From Acidobacteriota bacterium (lineage in GTDB: Bacteria; Acidobacteriota; Blastocatellia; UBA7656): 64,000 nt of DNA. A program made the position numbers and the translations under genes. The DNA lies in NCBI GenBank assembly GCA_040754075.1, contig JBFMDH010000033.1, positions 1 to 64,000 of the forward strand, given 5' to 3'. The notes under the pieces were generated by a model. That model searched no databases. It saw only the letters and a list, made by a program, of their open reading frames with translations, and was not told where the DNA came from. Of this stretch, positions 25,799-35,282 are shown one piece after another. Every line of letters starts with the position of its first letter. Position 1 is the first letter of the stretch.

Positions 25799-26770
25799 TC
25801 ACGCAGACCAGCTTGTCGGGCGGCGCACCCAGCGATGTTTGCGAAGTTCTGCAAGCAAGTCCGGCGCAAGCTCTACGCCATCACTTGTGGCAATGTTGGC
25901 TTCGACATTTTTGATTTTGCGCATGCCGGGAATAATCGTGCTCACGGTTTTATTGTGGAGGATGAATCGCAAAGCCATCTCAGGCATGGTCATGCCTTCA
26001 GGGATAAGCGGACGCAGAGCGTCGGCGCGTTCGACGCTCGCCGTCAAATTTTCCGGCACGAAATAGAGATTGCGCCAATCGCCTTCGGGCCAAGTGCTCT
26101 CTTTCGTCAGCGTCCCCGTGAGCGTCCCTTCATCAAACGGCACACGCGCAATCACCGCGACATCCATTTCGTCGCAAGCCGGAAACAGTTCATCTTCGGG
26201 GTTCTGGTCAAAGATGTTGTAGATGACCTGCACCGCGTCAATCATCCGGCTGCGCACTGCCGCGATGCCGTTTTCCGGCTCCCAGCGATTGATGCTGATG
26301 CCGATGGCATTGATGAGTCCCTGCCGTTTGATTGCATCAAGCGTTTTAAACCAGCGGTCATCGGCTACCCAACCATCTTCCCAGACGTGAAATTGCATGA
26401 GGTCAAAGCTTGGCAGTTTGGCATTCTCTAAACTGCTATGAACATATTTTTCGATGTAATCGGGCGGGAAACAATCATCCAGAGTGAATTCGCGGCGACT
26501 GGGCCAGCGGCGATTTTTCGGCGGAATTTTGGTTGCTGTGTAAAGCTTTTTATCCTCATTGGCGCGCGCGATTTCGCCAAGAAACCCTTCGCTTTTGCCT
26601 TCACCGTAAGCCCACGCGGCATCGAAAAAATTGCAGCCCAAATCGACCGCGCGTTGCAATGCGGCAAGCGATTCTTCATCGTTCGACTGAGTCCAGCCGC
26701 CCATTCCCCACATGCCGTAACCGATTTCGCTGACCTGCCAACCGGTTCGACCAAATTTTCGGTATTGCAT
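25799..26770 (-). CDS. Aldo/keto reductase
   Basis: 323 residues of the AKR superfamily (TIM barrel, NADPH-dependent carbonyl reduction). The catalytic tetrad is complete: D50 and Y55 in FFDAAWAYGEGKSEGFLGE, K81 in TATKIPPK and H128 in LMQFHVWEDGW. The C-terminal NADPH-binding part is TVSTIIPGMRKIKNVEANIA. The cellular substrate is unknown. The ATG at 26770 follows a GGAGAAT-type site. The gene stands alone. Confidence 0.92.
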   Translation of the reverse strand: MQYRKFGRTGWQVSEIGYGMWGMGGWTQSNDEESLAALQRAVDLGCNFFDAAWAYGEGKSEGFLGEIARANEDKKLYTATKIPPKNRRWPSRREFTLDDCFPPDYIEKYVHSSLENAKLPSFDLMQFHVWEDGWVADDRWFKTLDAIKRQGLINAIGISINRWEPENGIAAVRSRMIDAVQVIYNIFDQNPEDELFPACDEMDVAVIARVPFDEGTLTGTLTKESTWPEGDWRNLYFVPENLTASVERADALRPLIPEGMTMPEMALRFILHNKTVSTIIPGMRKIKNVEANIATSDGVELAPDLLAELRKHRWVRRPTSWSA

Positions 26771-26908
26771 AGATTCTCCAATTTTTTATTTATTTGTCGG
26801 CGAGCATCATTATAACTATCGGCGTCAGTTTTTGAACCAGGACACGCAAGACAAACGGACGAAACGTTTTTCAGGCAATACCTTCAGACCCATTAAAAAG
26901 AGAATTCA

Positions 26909-26990
26909 GAACAAACGGAATAAACGGAATAAACGGAATTTTTTTGTATCAGCGTTTTTCCGTCTGTTCCGCTATTTCTGTTTGTTCCGT
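26909..26990. repeat. Nonanucleotide tandem repeat with degenerate inverted partner
   Basis: Three perfect units of AAACGGAAT (26913-26939), then a T-run, then a degenerate inverted counterpart (TTTTTCCGTCTGTTCCG, GTTTGTTCCGT at 26980-26990). The region 26771-27065 between two minus-strand genes contains nothing else recognised. Confidence 0.65.
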
Positions 26991-27065
26991 ACTCTCTTTC
27001 AACCTCAGCGAATGCTGCCTGCAAGCTTTAGCTGATGGTTTGGGCAGCGATTCTCTGCGAAAGGC

Positions 27066-27764
27066 TCAGGGCAAATCAATCAAGATGATTTCGCTGTCAC
27101 CCGATGCCTGCAAATCGAGGTTCGCGGTTTCGGTAATGCGCGCCTGGTCGCCGCTATGCAGAGCTTCGCCATTGACGGAAACTTCACCTTCAATGACATA
27201 CAAAAAGGCTTTGCGATTGTCGCCCAGCGCGTGCGCGACCGCATCGCCTTGATTGAGGCGCGACACATAAAAGGTTACATCCTGATTGATGCTGAGCGCG
27301 CCGTTTGCGCTTCTGCCCGAAGCAATCGGCAGCAAACGCCCGGTACGCTCCTCGATGGAAAACTTTTTCTGCTCGTAGCCCGGTTCAAGTCCGGTTTGAC
27401 TGGGCAGCACCCACATCTGCAAGAGTTTCACCGCCTGCGCTTTCGATGAGTTGAATTCCGAGTGATAAATGCCGCGTCCTGCCGTCATGCGCTGCACTTC
27501 GCCGGCGCTGATGTGCCCGATGCCGCCGGTGCTGTCTTTGTGGTCAAGCGTGCCTTCCAAAACATAGGTGACGATTTCCATGTTTTTGTGCGGGTGCATG
27601 CCGAAACCGGAATCGGGTTGAATGGTGTCGTGATTGAATACCCGCAACGGGCCAAAAGCCGTATTTTCGGGGTCATAATAGAAATCGAAACTGAACAGCC
27701 AGTACGCCGACAGCCAGTCATTGGTCGCATTAAATCGTTCGTTTGCTCTTATGGTTTGTATCAT
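27066..27764 (-). CDS. Pirin family protein (YhhW-type)
   Basis: 232 residues, bicupin fold. The N-terminal cupin holds the metal ligands H57, H59, H101 and E103 (GFGMHPHKNMEIVTYVLEG; GRGIYHSEFN). The order and spacing match bacterial pirins such as E. coli YhhW, which has quercetinase activity in vitro; the cellular role is uncertain, possibly redox or stress related. A MarR-type regulator lies 100 bases upstream in the same direction with operator-like A+T-rich repeats in both leaders, so it is likely the regulated target. Confidence 0.92.
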   Translation of the reverse strand: MIQTIRANERFNATNDWLSAYWLFSFDFYYDPENTAFGPLRVFNHDTIQPDSGFGMHPHKNMEIVTYVLEGTLDHKDSTGGIGHISAGEVQRMTAGRGIYHSEFNSSKAQAVKLLQMWVLPSQTGLEPGYEQKKFSIEERTGRLLPIASGRSANGALSINQDVTFYVSRLNQGDAVAHALGDNRKAFLYVIEGEVSVNGEALHSGDQARITETANLDLQASGDSEIILIDLP

Positions 27765-27807
27765 TGTCTTAATCTCCTCAATGCTTTCATTCGTTCACCT
27801 ATTAACT

Positions 27808-27821
27808 GTTAATCAATTAAC
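27808..27821. promoter_or_regulatory. Probable MarR operator upstream of pirin gene
   Basis: The palindrome GTTAAT-CA-ATTAAC lies 44 bases before the pirin start. The TTAACAA half is shared with the two repeats upstream of the MarR gene (28337-28366), as expected for one regulator controlling itself and its neighbour. Confidence 0.55.
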
Positions 27822-27864
27822 AATTTAAATAAAAAATTTTACGCTTAGCGGAAAACCGCGCCGG

Positions 27865-28305
27865 TTATTCCTGTAAGAGTTTGCCAAGCAGTTCGTAAAG
27901 CGTCTTTTGCTCTTTACGGGTAAGCGGTCTGAGGGACTCCTCGGCAAAGCCGATCACTTCGTCAGCCGTGTCCTGCAAAAATTTTGCGCCCTCCGGCGTG
28001 AGTTCCACCAGATTGACGCGGCGGTCGCCACAGGCAAGCCGCTTGACCAGTTTGCGGGCTTCGAGGGCGTCAACCAGTTTGGTGACAATCGCCCGCGTCG
28101 ATAACATGCGCCGCCCGATTTCCACCTGCGGAATGGGTTCGCCTGCGCCGTTTAAGATTCTCAGGACGTTGTAATGGTTATCGGTCATCTGCCAGCGCGA
28201 AAACCGCTCGTCGGAATTGCGCCACAGCCTGTCGCCGACGCGCATCACCCGGATGAGCGCCCGTTCCGCTTCCGATGCGGGAATTTTAACAATTTGCTTT
28301 TTCAC
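27865..28305 (-). CDS. MarR-family transcriptional regulator
   Basis: 146 residues with the MarR winged-helix layout: dimerisation helix 1, helix-turn-helix IPQVEIGRRMLSTRAIVTKLVDALEARKLV (cited in part), the wing RLACGDRRVNLVELTPEGAKFL with the conserved D-R-R, and a C-terminal dimerisation helix. There is one cysteine in the wing (LACGD), which could give redox sensitivity. It precedes the pirin gene; palindromic A+T-rich repeats in both leaders suggest autorepression and control of pirin. Confidence 0.92.
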   Translation of the reverse strand: MKKQIVKIPASEAERALIRVMRVGDRLWRNSDERFSRWQMTDNHYNVLRILNGAGEPIPQVEIGRRMLSTRAIVTKLVDALEARKLVKRLACGDRRVNLVELTPEGAKFLQDTADEVIGFAEESLRPLTRKEQKTLYELLGKLLQE

Positions 28306-28336
28306 GGCTTCACTATAATCCTTATTTTTTATTTTG

Positions 28337-28366
28337 TCAACTGGTAAACAATCAACTGATTAACAA
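28337..28366. promoter_or_regulatory. Two adjacent direct repeats, probable MarR operators
   Basis: TCAACTGGTAAACAA (28337-28351) and TCAACTGATTAACAA (28352-28366) are contiguous 15-bp direct repeats differing at two positions, 32 bases upstream of the MarR gene start. The TTAACAA part matches the palindrome in front of the pirin gene. Confidence 0.6.
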
Positions 28367-28412
28367 CAAAGCGGTGTGCATTGGACTCATTGTCTTTGAC
28401 CGCGCCGGGCAC

Positions 28413-28760
28413 TCAGGGAAGCCATTCAACGACCGCATAAGTTACGAGGCTTGAAAGAATCGATAACCCCGGTAGCAAACTTGCCCACATCGCCGCGCGG
28501 TAGCGTTTTTTGAAATAGAGCGCCCACGAAGCGAGGATGGAAATCGTCGCGATGACGGGAAAGCTGATGAGCGCAATCATAAAAGCGATGAGGCGCGGAT
28601 TGGTTTTTGAAGTTTCAGGAGTAAAAACCAGCGGCGAAGCGATAATTGCGCCGATGCCGGGAATGATTAACAGCCCGAAAATTATGGTTGTAATGATTAA
28701 AATAACCCGACTGCGTTTTTTGAGCGCGTCAGTTGCGATTGGCTGAGAGGCATCGGGCAT
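28413..28760 (-). CDS. Small membrane protein with three hydrophobic segments
   Basis: 115 residues. After a basic N-terminus (KKRSR) come hydrophobic stretches at about 18-46, 56-84 and 90-113, separated by short polar loops (TPETSKTNPR, KKRYRAAM). There is no known family signature. Codon use and G+C resemble the neighbours. It stands alone between the MarR gene and the RDD gene. Confidence 0.6.
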   Translation of the reverse strand: MPDASQPIATDALKKRSRVILIITTIIFGLLIIPGIGAIIASPLVFTPETSKTNPRLIAFMIALISFPVIATISILASWALYFKKRYRAAMWASLLPGLSILSSLVTYAVVEWLP

Positions 28761-28834
28761 GGAATATCAGGCTAGCCGAAAAAGCGAAGAGATAAACACA
28801 ACGATATGCCGCGTTCATCTCTTCGCCTGACAAC

Positions 28835-29443
28835 TTAAGCGTTATAGACGTTCGAGTTTGAGACCTTATCCCATAACCCTTGTTTGTTCGGGTCCCACAT
28901 CGGCCACAATAAAAGAATGATACAGATGCCGCCGAGAAAACCTTTCACCAGTTCGCGTAAAAACGCTTTGCCGAAACCGAGCGGTTGACCGTTCTGGTCT
29001 AAAACTTTAATCTTCATCCATTTTTTACCCAAGGTTGCGCCGTCGCGTCCCAGTCGATAAATCTGATACAGCGCCCAACCGATTGCCCCGACAAAGATCA
29101 ACGCATAACCCAGCAACATGAAAATGACCGCCACGCCTTCCATATCGCGTCCGCCGTTTGCTCCGGCGGCTATGGCGATGAAAAAAAGGATATATCCGGG
29201 AAGCATCATCAACCCGCCGAGAAACCCGTCAATAATGACCGCAAAGATGCGTTTACCAATGTCCGCATTTTGCATACCGTAACCGCCGCCGCCACCGTAG
29301 CCATATTGTTGCGGTGGGGGAAAGCCGCCGCCTTGTGGTGGATAACCGCCCTGTGGTGGTGGATAGCCGCCGCCTTGCGGATAGCCTCCGCCCTGCTGTG
29401 GTGGATAACCGCCGCCCTGATAACCGCCGCCGCCGTAAGACAT
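28835..29443 (-). CDS. RDD-family membrane protein with Gly/Tyr/Gln/Pro-rich N-terminus
   Basis: 202 residues. The first 60 residues are a low-complexity tail of GGGYPPQQGG-type repeats, likely disordered. The rest is an RDD domain with four membrane segments: the first conserved Arg/Asp region is DIGKRIFAVIIDGFLGGL, and the later GATLGKKWMKIKVLDQNGQPLGF is the family's other hallmark. RDD proteins are poorly understood; some act as Na+ or Li+/H+ transporters. The start at 29443 puts the AAGGAGG site at a 7-base distance; the ATG two codons upstream would be too close. Confidence 0.85.
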   Translation of the reverse strand: MSYGGGGYQGGGYPPQQGGGYPQGGGYPPPQGGYPPQGGGFPPPQQYGYGGGGGYGMQNADIGKRIFAVIIDGFLGGLMMLPGYILFFIAIAAGANGGRDMEGVAVIFMLLGYALIFVGAIGWALYQIYRLGRDGATLGKKWMKIKVLDQNGQPLGFGKAFLRELVKGFLGGICIILLLWPMWDPNKQGLWDKVSNSNVYNA

Positions 29444-29574
29444 AATCATTCCTCCTTAATCAATTGATGAAATTTTTACTGATAAATGCCGGAAGATAAA
29501 AAACGCTTGTTCGTAAAAGCAATTAAAACGCGGCGGAGTATAGCACCGACAGGCGCTTCCTGCAATTTTGCAAC

Positions 29575-30864
29575 TCAGCATTTCGCCATTTCGCGCCGGT
29601 CAATCACGACGCGCCCTTTTTTCACCACCACCTGCGCGTGATTGATGCCAAACAGATAAGGTATCTGCCGGAAGTTCGGGCAATCGAAAATCACTGCGTC
29701 AGCCTGTTTGCCAATTTCGAGTGAACCGAGGCGCGCGCCGCGATTTAAACTATAAGCGGCGTTGATGGTCGCCGCGGTAATCGCTTCGGCAGGCGTCATC
29801 TTCATTTGCGTGCAGGCAATCGACAGCATCATCTGCATCGACGGTGTAGGCGAACTGCCGGGGTTGAAATCGGTTGCAATAACGACCGCGACACCCGATT
29901 CAATCAATTTACGCGCCGGCGGGTAATGCGTCAGTCCCAGATTGAAGACCGCGCCGGGAAGCAAGACTGCCGCAACTTTCGCCCGCAGCAATGCGGCAAT
30001 CCCCGCATCATCTATCCATTCGAGATGATCAGCGGAGGCGGCTTCGAGTTCGGCGGCAAGCAAGCCGCCGCCGCTCAAGGTCAACTGATCTGCATGAAAA
30101 CGTATGCCCAGTCCAATCGCTTTCGCCCGCAACAGTATGCGCCGCGTCTCTTCAATATTAAAAACGTGTGATTCACAAAACACATCGCAATACTCAGCGA
30201 GTTTTTCTTCGACGACGCGCGGCAACATCTCATCAATCACTAAACGAATATAGGTTTCGCGGGATTTCGCGGGGTCATCGGCGCTACGATACTCATCGGG
30301 GATTTCGTGCGCCCCCAAAAACGTCGGCACACATTCAAGCGGCGTCTCCTGATTTATCCGGCGAATGACGCGCAAAATTTTCAATTCATCTTCAAGCGTG
30401 AGTCCGTAACCGCTCTTGGTTTCAATCGTGGTGGTGCCGTGTTCGAGCAACCGGCGCACGCGCGGCAAAGCCAACTCGAACAGTTCATTTTCGCTGGCGA
30501 GTCGGGTTTTTCTAACCGTTGAACGAATGCCGCCGCCACGCGCGGCAATCTCCTGATAGGTGAACCCGGCGGCGCGCATTTCATATTCATCTTCGCGGGT
30601 GCCGGCAAAAACCGTGTGAGTATGGGCATCGACAAAACCCGGCAAGACGGCTGCGCCCTTTGCGTCTATGCGCATCGCGTCGCTGTTTACTTGATTGAAT
30701 AAATCTTCGCTTTTGCCGATTGCCACGATGATGCCGTCACGCGCCAGCATCGCGCCGTTTTCAATAATCGCGAGGTCGCCCATTTCATCTTTGCGGCGCG
30801 GGCGCGCGACCCCTGCAAGGGTGACCAATTGTCCGGCGTTATAAATGAGAAGTTCGTCCGTCAT
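29575..30864 (-). CDS. hutI: Imidazolonepropionase (HutI)
   Basis: 429 residues of the amidohydrolase superfamily. It converts 4-imidazolone-5-propanoate to N-formimino-L-glutamate in histidine degradation. Diagnostic segments are the metal-binding DAHTHTVFAGTREDEYEMR, the ARGGGIRSTV loop, TIETKSGYGLTLE, the HADQLTLSGGGLLAAEL region and the DFNPGSSPTPSMQ motif. hutH, hutU and hutG are not in this window, so the pathway is dispersed. It reads away from the unknown exported gene at 31075. Confidence 0.93.
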   Translation of the reverse strand: MTDELLIYNAGQLVTLAGVARPRRKDEMGDLAIIENGAMLARDGIIVAIGKSEDLFNQVNSDAMRIDAKGAAVLPGFVDAHTHTVFAGTREDEYEMRAAGFTYQEIAARGGGIRSTVRKTRLASENELFELALPRVRRLLEHGTTTIETKSGYGLTLEDELKILRVIRRINQETPLECVPTFLGAHEIPDEYRSADDPAKSRETYIRLVIDEMLPRVVEEKLAEYCDVFCESHVFNIEETRRILLRAKAIGLGIRFHADQLTLSGGGLLAAELEAASADHLEWIDDAGIAALLRAKVAAVLLPGAVFNLGLTHYPPARKLIESGVAVVIATDFNPGSSPTPSMQMMLSIACTQMKMTPAEAITAATINAAYSLNRGARLGSLEIGKQADAVIFDCPNFRQIPYLFGINHAQVVVKKGRVVIDRREMAKC

Positions 30865-31074
30865 GACTTAAAATTTCTTCGTTGACAGCTTTTCATTCAA
30901 GCTGAGAGATAATAATCTTGAACCTCGCAAAAAGAAAATCAAGGATTCGCAACGTCCGAGCGCGTTCAAGCACTTGAAACGAAAACTTTGATATAAGAAG
31001 CGGTTGGTAAATCTTTCCGATACTCGCCAACCCTGCAACTGACAATATTTTTAAAAATTCAGGGAGGATAAATT

Positions 31075-31788
31075 ATGAACGCTGCGCATAAGGTGAAAAT
31101 TTTTGGCGTCATCGCTTTACTTGGTCTGTTTATTTTGAGCGTCCCGGCGCAATGGGACAAAAAACCTTACACCGAATGGTCTGAGAAAGACGCCACCAAA
31201 CTATTAAATGATTCGCCCTGGGGACAGACGCAAACCGCAACCGATACATCGGGTATGACCGGGGTTGCCCGCGCCGATTCATCGCAAAGTCGCATTTCGG
31301 ATGTCACGCAGGTTCAATATCGCATTCGTCTTTTTTCATCCAAACCGATTCGTCAGGCAATCAGCCGAACCATTGAATTACAGTTAAAAGATAAACTCAC
31401 CGATGATATGAAAGGGCGATTGAAAGCACTCGCCAGCGCAGATTTTCCCGATTACGTGGTAGTCACAGTGGTTTGTGAATCGCCCACAGCCAACAGCAAA
31501 ATCCAGGAAGCGACCGCCGCTTTGTACAAATTTGCAACCGCCGATTTGAAGAATAATACTTACCTCTTAACCAAAGGCGGCAATCGGGTTTTCTTGCAGG
31601 AATATCAAGCGCCGCGAAACGACGGGTTTGGCGCGCGGTTTATCTTCCCGCGACTGGTTAATGGTGAAGCCTATGTCACCGCAAATAGCGGCGAGTTGTT
31701 ATTCCATTCGGAACTTCCCAAACTCGTTGAATTGAATATGCGCTTCAAAGTGAAAGAGATGATGTTCGGCGGAAAGCTTGAGTATTGA
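31075..31788 (+). CDS. Exported protein of unknown function
   Basis: 237 residues with a signal peptide (about 8-25, cleavage near VPA-QWD). The mature N-terminus is KPYTEWSEKDATKLLNDSPWGQT, which I associate with a family of acidobacterial exported proteins without assigned function. The remainder is mixed alpha/beta with a basic C-terminus (MRFKVKEMMFGGKLEY). A GGGAGG site lies before the ATG. The next gene (TonB/TPR) starts 25 bases after its stop, so the two and the following beta-barrel gene could form an envelope operon. Confidence 0.7.
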   Translation: MNAAHKVKIFGVIALLGLFILSVPAQWDKKPYTEWSEKDATKLLNDSPWGQTQTATDTSGMTGVARADSSQSRISDVTQVQYRIRLFSSKPIRQAISRTIELQLKDKLTDDMKGRLKALASADFPDYVVVTVVCESPTANSKIQEATAALYKFATADLKNNTYLLTKGGNRVFLQEYQAPRNDGFGARFIFPRLVNGEAYVTANSGELLFHSELPKLVELNMRFKVKEMMFGGKLEY

Positions 31789-31813
31789 TACATTCACAGA
31801 CCGGGAGAAAGCT

Positions 31814-32857
31814 ATGAATAAAATCGCAATCATTCTCCTTTTTGCCTTTGCGTTTTTCATCTCAGGCAATCCTCAAACAGCGGCTTCACAAAATGAACCG
31901 GGGAAAACCGCACAAGACTCACCCGCATTGCAGGAAGCGCACAAACTGAGCGCACAGGCAATCAAATTTTATAACGCAGGCAAATTTGATGACGCTGTCC
32001 CTTTAGCAAAACGCGCGCTTGAGTTGAGAAAACAGGCATTAGGAGATAAGGATAAACTGGTCGCTGATGCTTATAACAATCTCGGCGCAATTTACAAAGG
32101 CAAGAATGCTTACCGCGATGCGGAAACAGCGTTCAAAAAAGCGTTGGAGATTTACGAAGCGACCTTGGGCAAAGATAGCCCGCAACTCCTGTTTACGATT
32201 AACCATCTTGCCTGGATGGTTTATGCCAATGGAGACAGCATTGGGGCTGAAGGGCTTTTTAAGCGTTCGTTGACCATCAGCGAAAAAGCTATAGGGAAAG
32301 AGAGTGCCGTCATTCAATCGCTTTATAATTTGGCAGAGTTTCATCAACGAACCGGACGGTATGAATCCGCTGTCTCTTATTACAAACGCGCCATAGAGGT
32401 ATTGGAGAAAATCGCCGGGCCTGAAAATAAAGAGATTGCCGATGTCGCAGAAAAATGCGGTTGTGTGTTGAATATCAGTAAAAAAGGAGCGGAAGCAATC
32501 GCGTTTTATGCGCGCGCCAGAATGATACGCGGGAAAGGCAACGCCAGCGGGTCAGCAACCGCTGAAGGAGCGAAGATAGGCAGTAATTTAGGTAATCTCA
32601 TCGCCGGGAAAGCAACCTATCGGGAAGAACCAATATATCCGGCTGCGGCTAAACAGGCACGCCTTTCCGGTTCGGTCATTATTGAAGTAACCATCAACGA
32701 AGACGGAAAAGTGATTCAATCCCGTGTTCTCTGTGGGCATGATATATTTGCCTGGGCTGCTGAAGAAGCGGCTCGCAAATGGCGCTTTGCGCCGACCTTA
32801 CTGAGCGGAAATCCTGTAAAGGTCATTGGCACGATAACTTTCAATTTTAATATCTAG
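31814..32857 (+). CDS. TPR protein with C-terminal TonB domain
   Basis: 347 residues. A signal peptide (about 1-25) is followed by tetratricopeptide repeats (about 40-225; AQAIKFYNAGKFDDAVPLAKRALELRKQ and similar, cited in part). A TonB C-terminal domain (about 270-347; EPIYPAAAKQARLSGSVIIEV, ARKWRFAPTL) closes the protein. Unlike classical TonB there is no Pro-rich spanning linker; TPR-TonB fusions like this are common in Acidobacteria and may tether energised or scaffold complexes in the periplasm. The ATG at 31814, after GGGAG, is preferred over the longer frame. Confidence 0.85.
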   Translation: MNKIAIILLFAFAFFISGNPQTAASQNEPGKTAQDSPALQEAHKLSAQAIKFYNAGKFDDAVPLAKRALELRKQALGDKDKLVADAYNNLGAIYKGKNAYRDAETAFKKALEIYEATLGKDSPQLLFTINHLAWMVYANGDSIGAEGLFKRSLTISEKAIGKESAVIQSLYNLAEFHQRTGRYESAVSYYKRAIEVLEKIAGPENKEIADVAEKCGCVLNISKKGAEAIAFYARARMIRGKGNASGSATAEGAKIGSNLGNLIAGKATYREEPIYPAAAKQARLSGSVIIEVTINEDGKVIQSRVLCGHDIFAWAAEEAARKWRFAPTLLSGNPVKVIGTITFNFNI

Positions 32858-32894
32858 CGAAAGCAGCTTTTCTAAAAATCAGATGGAGAAAATC

Positions 32895-33509
32895 ATGAAG
32901 TTAAAATTTTTGTTGAGTGTGGCAATCATCATTTTTACGGCGACCGTAGTAAACGCGCAAAAGCATGAAATTGCGTTCACTTCCGGCGGGTTAAAAGTCG
33001 GCGAACGCGGATTCAATCTGCCGCAACCCGGCATTTTAAAATTCAAAACCGGCTTTACCTATCAATTCAATTACGCCCAGCGCCTGGTCGATGCCAAAAT
33101 CGCTTCGCTGTACTGGGAAATTCCGGTTGCCGTAACCCCGAAAACCAAAGTCAGCGGAACCAACGCGCTGTCGCCGAGCAGCTATTCATCGCTCTTTATT
33201 TCGCCGGGACTCAAACTCAAACTTTTTCCAGTCGGCAAATTTTCGCCCTACGCCGCGCTGGGGTTTAATGTGTCGCGGTTTAATCAAGGCTCGCGGCTTC
33301 TCAACAATCAACCGAATCCCAATGAGTCTTCGGAAACCAGCGCCGGACTCACGATTGCCGGGGGCGTCGATATCAAGGTGATTTCCAAATTGAGCATTCG
33401 CGGCGAAGTGCGCGATTTTTACGCCGAGGTGCCGCCGCTCAACATCAATGCCTTGCGTTCGCGTCAACACAATGCGCTGATTTCCGCAGGCTTCGTGGTG
33501 CGGTTTTAA
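32895..33509 (+). CDS. Outer-membrane beta-barrel protein
   Basis: 204 residues. A signal peptide (MKLKFLLSVAIIIFTATVVNA) is followed by amphipathic strands alternating with short turns (FKTGFTYQFNYAQRL, FISPGLKLKLFPVG, FSPYAALGFNVSRF) and a C-terminal strand ending in phenylalanine (ALISAGFVVRF), as needed for BAM-dependent insertion. The size fits an 8-stranded OmpA-like barrel. It lies 37 bases behind the TonB/TPR gene. The ligand is unknown. Confidence 0.78.
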   Translation: MKLKFLLSVAIIIFTATVVNAQKHEIAFTSGGLKVGERGFNLPQPGILKFKTGFTYQFNYAQRLVDAKIASLYWEIPVAVTPKTKVSGTNALSPSSYSSLFISPGLKLKLFPVGKFSPYAALGFNVSRFNQGSRLLNNQPNPNESSETSAGLTIAGGVDIKVISKLSIRGEVRDFYAEVPPLNINALRSRQHNALISAGFVVRF

Positions 33510-33617
33510 TCATCATTCATTATTCTGCAAAAAGTCAGGCAAATCGATTTTTTTGATTTGCCAAGTTGGCGTTTCCCTGATTGACTTACACCTGATTTTT
33601 TCGCGGAGAAAACCATC

Positions 33618-35147
33618 TTGCTCGACAATAACATTGCAACGGGAGTTCCGCTTCCCCAACTCACGCCCGCCGAGGAACGCTTTGAAGCGATTCGGCAAAA
33701 ACTCGGCTACATCATCGCGCCTTTGTTATTTATCACGTTGCTGCTGATTCCGATGCCCGGACTCAAACCCGAAGCCCATCGTCTGGCAGCGATTATGGCG
33801 GCAATCATCACGCTGTGGATTACCGAAGCTTTGCCGATGCCGGTGACGGCGCTGCTTGGCGCAACCGCCTGTGTGGTGCTGCGTGTGGCTCCCGCCAAAG
33901 AGGTCTTTGCGCCGTTTGCCGACCCGTTGATGTTTCTCTTCATCGGTTCATTCATCATTGCCCGGGCGATTTTTCTGCATCATCTCGACCGCAGGTTGGC
34001 TTTCGGGGTGCTCTCCATCAAAGCGGTTGGCGCGCGTCCGGCGCGCATTCTCTTTGCCTTCGGCGCAGTCACGGCGTTTATTTCCGCGTGGATTTCCAAT
34101 ACCGCAACCACTGCGATGATGTTTGCGATTGGCATGTCCATCCTCGCTTTCCTGTTTGAAAAAGGCAAAGAGACCGGCAAGGAGTTAAGTTACCGCTATG
34201 CCACAGGCTTGATGCTGATGACTTCGTTTTCCGCATCAATCGGCGGACTTGCGACTCCCATCGGCACGCCGCCCAATGTCATCGGTCTTGGGTTTATCAA
34301 ACAACTGCTCGGCATCGAATTCCCGTTTTTCAAATGGATGACCATTGGTGCGCCTGTCGTTACTGTGCTTTTTCTGTTTCTCTTTTTTTACTTGAATAAA
34401 TTGTGCAAAGCCGGAGTCAAAGAGATTGACGGCAGTGTCGAGTTGATTACCCGCGAAAAAGAGAAACTCGGCGCGTGGACGACCGGGCAAAAATCCACGC
34501 TGACGGCTTTTTGTGTCACCGTGGTGTTGTGGGTAGTGCCGGGGTTGATTGCGCTGTTTGCCGGCGATTCGAGCAATACTTATAAATTCATCAACGGCAG
34601 TGTGCCCGAAGCGGTTGCGGCGCTCACCGGCGCAGTCCTGCTCTTTTTCTTACCGGGAAACGCTGGCGAAAGAGCCATCAACTGGCATCAGGCAGTGGAA
34701 ATTGACTGGGGCGTGGTCTTGCTTTACGGCGGCGGGTTTGCGCTTGGCGTGCTGTCGTTTCAGACCGGGCTTGCCGAAGCGGTCGGCAAAGGGTTGACGG
34801 GAATGCTGCCGATTAGCGGAAATTTCGGCTTGCTCGTGGCTTCAACGGTCATCGCGGTTATCGTTTCGGAAACCACCTCGAACACGGCGTCGGCGAACAT
34901 GGTGGTGCCGGTGGTGATTGCCATTGCCAAAGCCGCAGGCAGCGACCCGCTGGAACCGGCTCTGGGAGCCACTTTCGGGGCAAGCCTCGGATTTATGCTG
35001 CCGGTTTCGACGCCCTGCAATGCGATTGTTTACGGTTCGGGCTATATACCGCTCGGCAAAATGGTGCGCTACGGCATCTTGCTTGATGTTGTGGGAACCG
35101 TCGTGATTATCGCGCTGGTCAAATTTCTGGTTCCTTTTTTGCGCTAA
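33618..35147 (+). CDS. Sodium:dicarboxylate symporter, DASS/SLC13 family
   Basis: 509 residues, polytopic. The two Ser-Asn-Thr substrate/sodium motifs are present: ISNTATTAMM in the first half and SETTSNTASANMVVP in the second, plus the SIGGLATPIGTPPNVIGLG segment typical of SLC13-type carriers. It should move C4-dicarboxylates, citrate or sulfate-like anions with Na+. The start codon appears to be TTG at 33618 with GGAG 9 bases upstream; there is no ATG in a sensible position before the first helix. Confidence 0.9.
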   Translation: MLDNNIATGVPLPQLTPAEERFEAIRQKLGYIIAPLLFITLLLIPMPGLKPEAHRLAAIMAAIITLWITEALPMPVTALLGATACVVLRVAPAKEVFAPFADPLMFLFIGSFIIARAIFLHHLDRRLAFGVLSIKAVGARPARILFAFGAVTAFISAWISNTATTAMMFAIGMSILAFLFEKGKETGKELSYRYATGLMLMTSFSASIGGLATPIGTPPNVIGLGFIKQLLGIEFPFFKWMTIGAPVVTVLFLFLFFYLNKLCKAGVKEIDGSVELITREKEKLGAWTTGQKSTLTAFCVTVVLWVVPGLIALFAGDSSNTYKFINGSVPEAVAALTGAVLLFFLPGNAGERAINWHQAVEIDWGVVLLYGGGFALGVLSFQTGLAEAVGKGLTGMLPISGNFGLLVASTVIAVIVSETTSNTASANMVVPVVIAIAKAAGSDPLEPALGATFGASLGFMLPVSTPCNAIVYGSGYIPLGKMVRYGILLDVVGTVVIIALVKFLVPFLR

Positions 35148-35282
35148 ATAATCAAGGTTTAACTGTTTTTTTAATCGCCATTACCCTTTTGCCGACGGAT
35201 TTGACCGCCCGGATTGAAGGCGCGATCATCATTTATCGTCGCAAACGACTTTTCATTCCCTGAATTTGTGAGTTATGAATTA

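Noticed and set aside
33538-33562. Terminator after the beta-barrel gene
   Set aside because: The stem GGCAAATC/GATTTGCC has its T-run in the loop and none after the stem.
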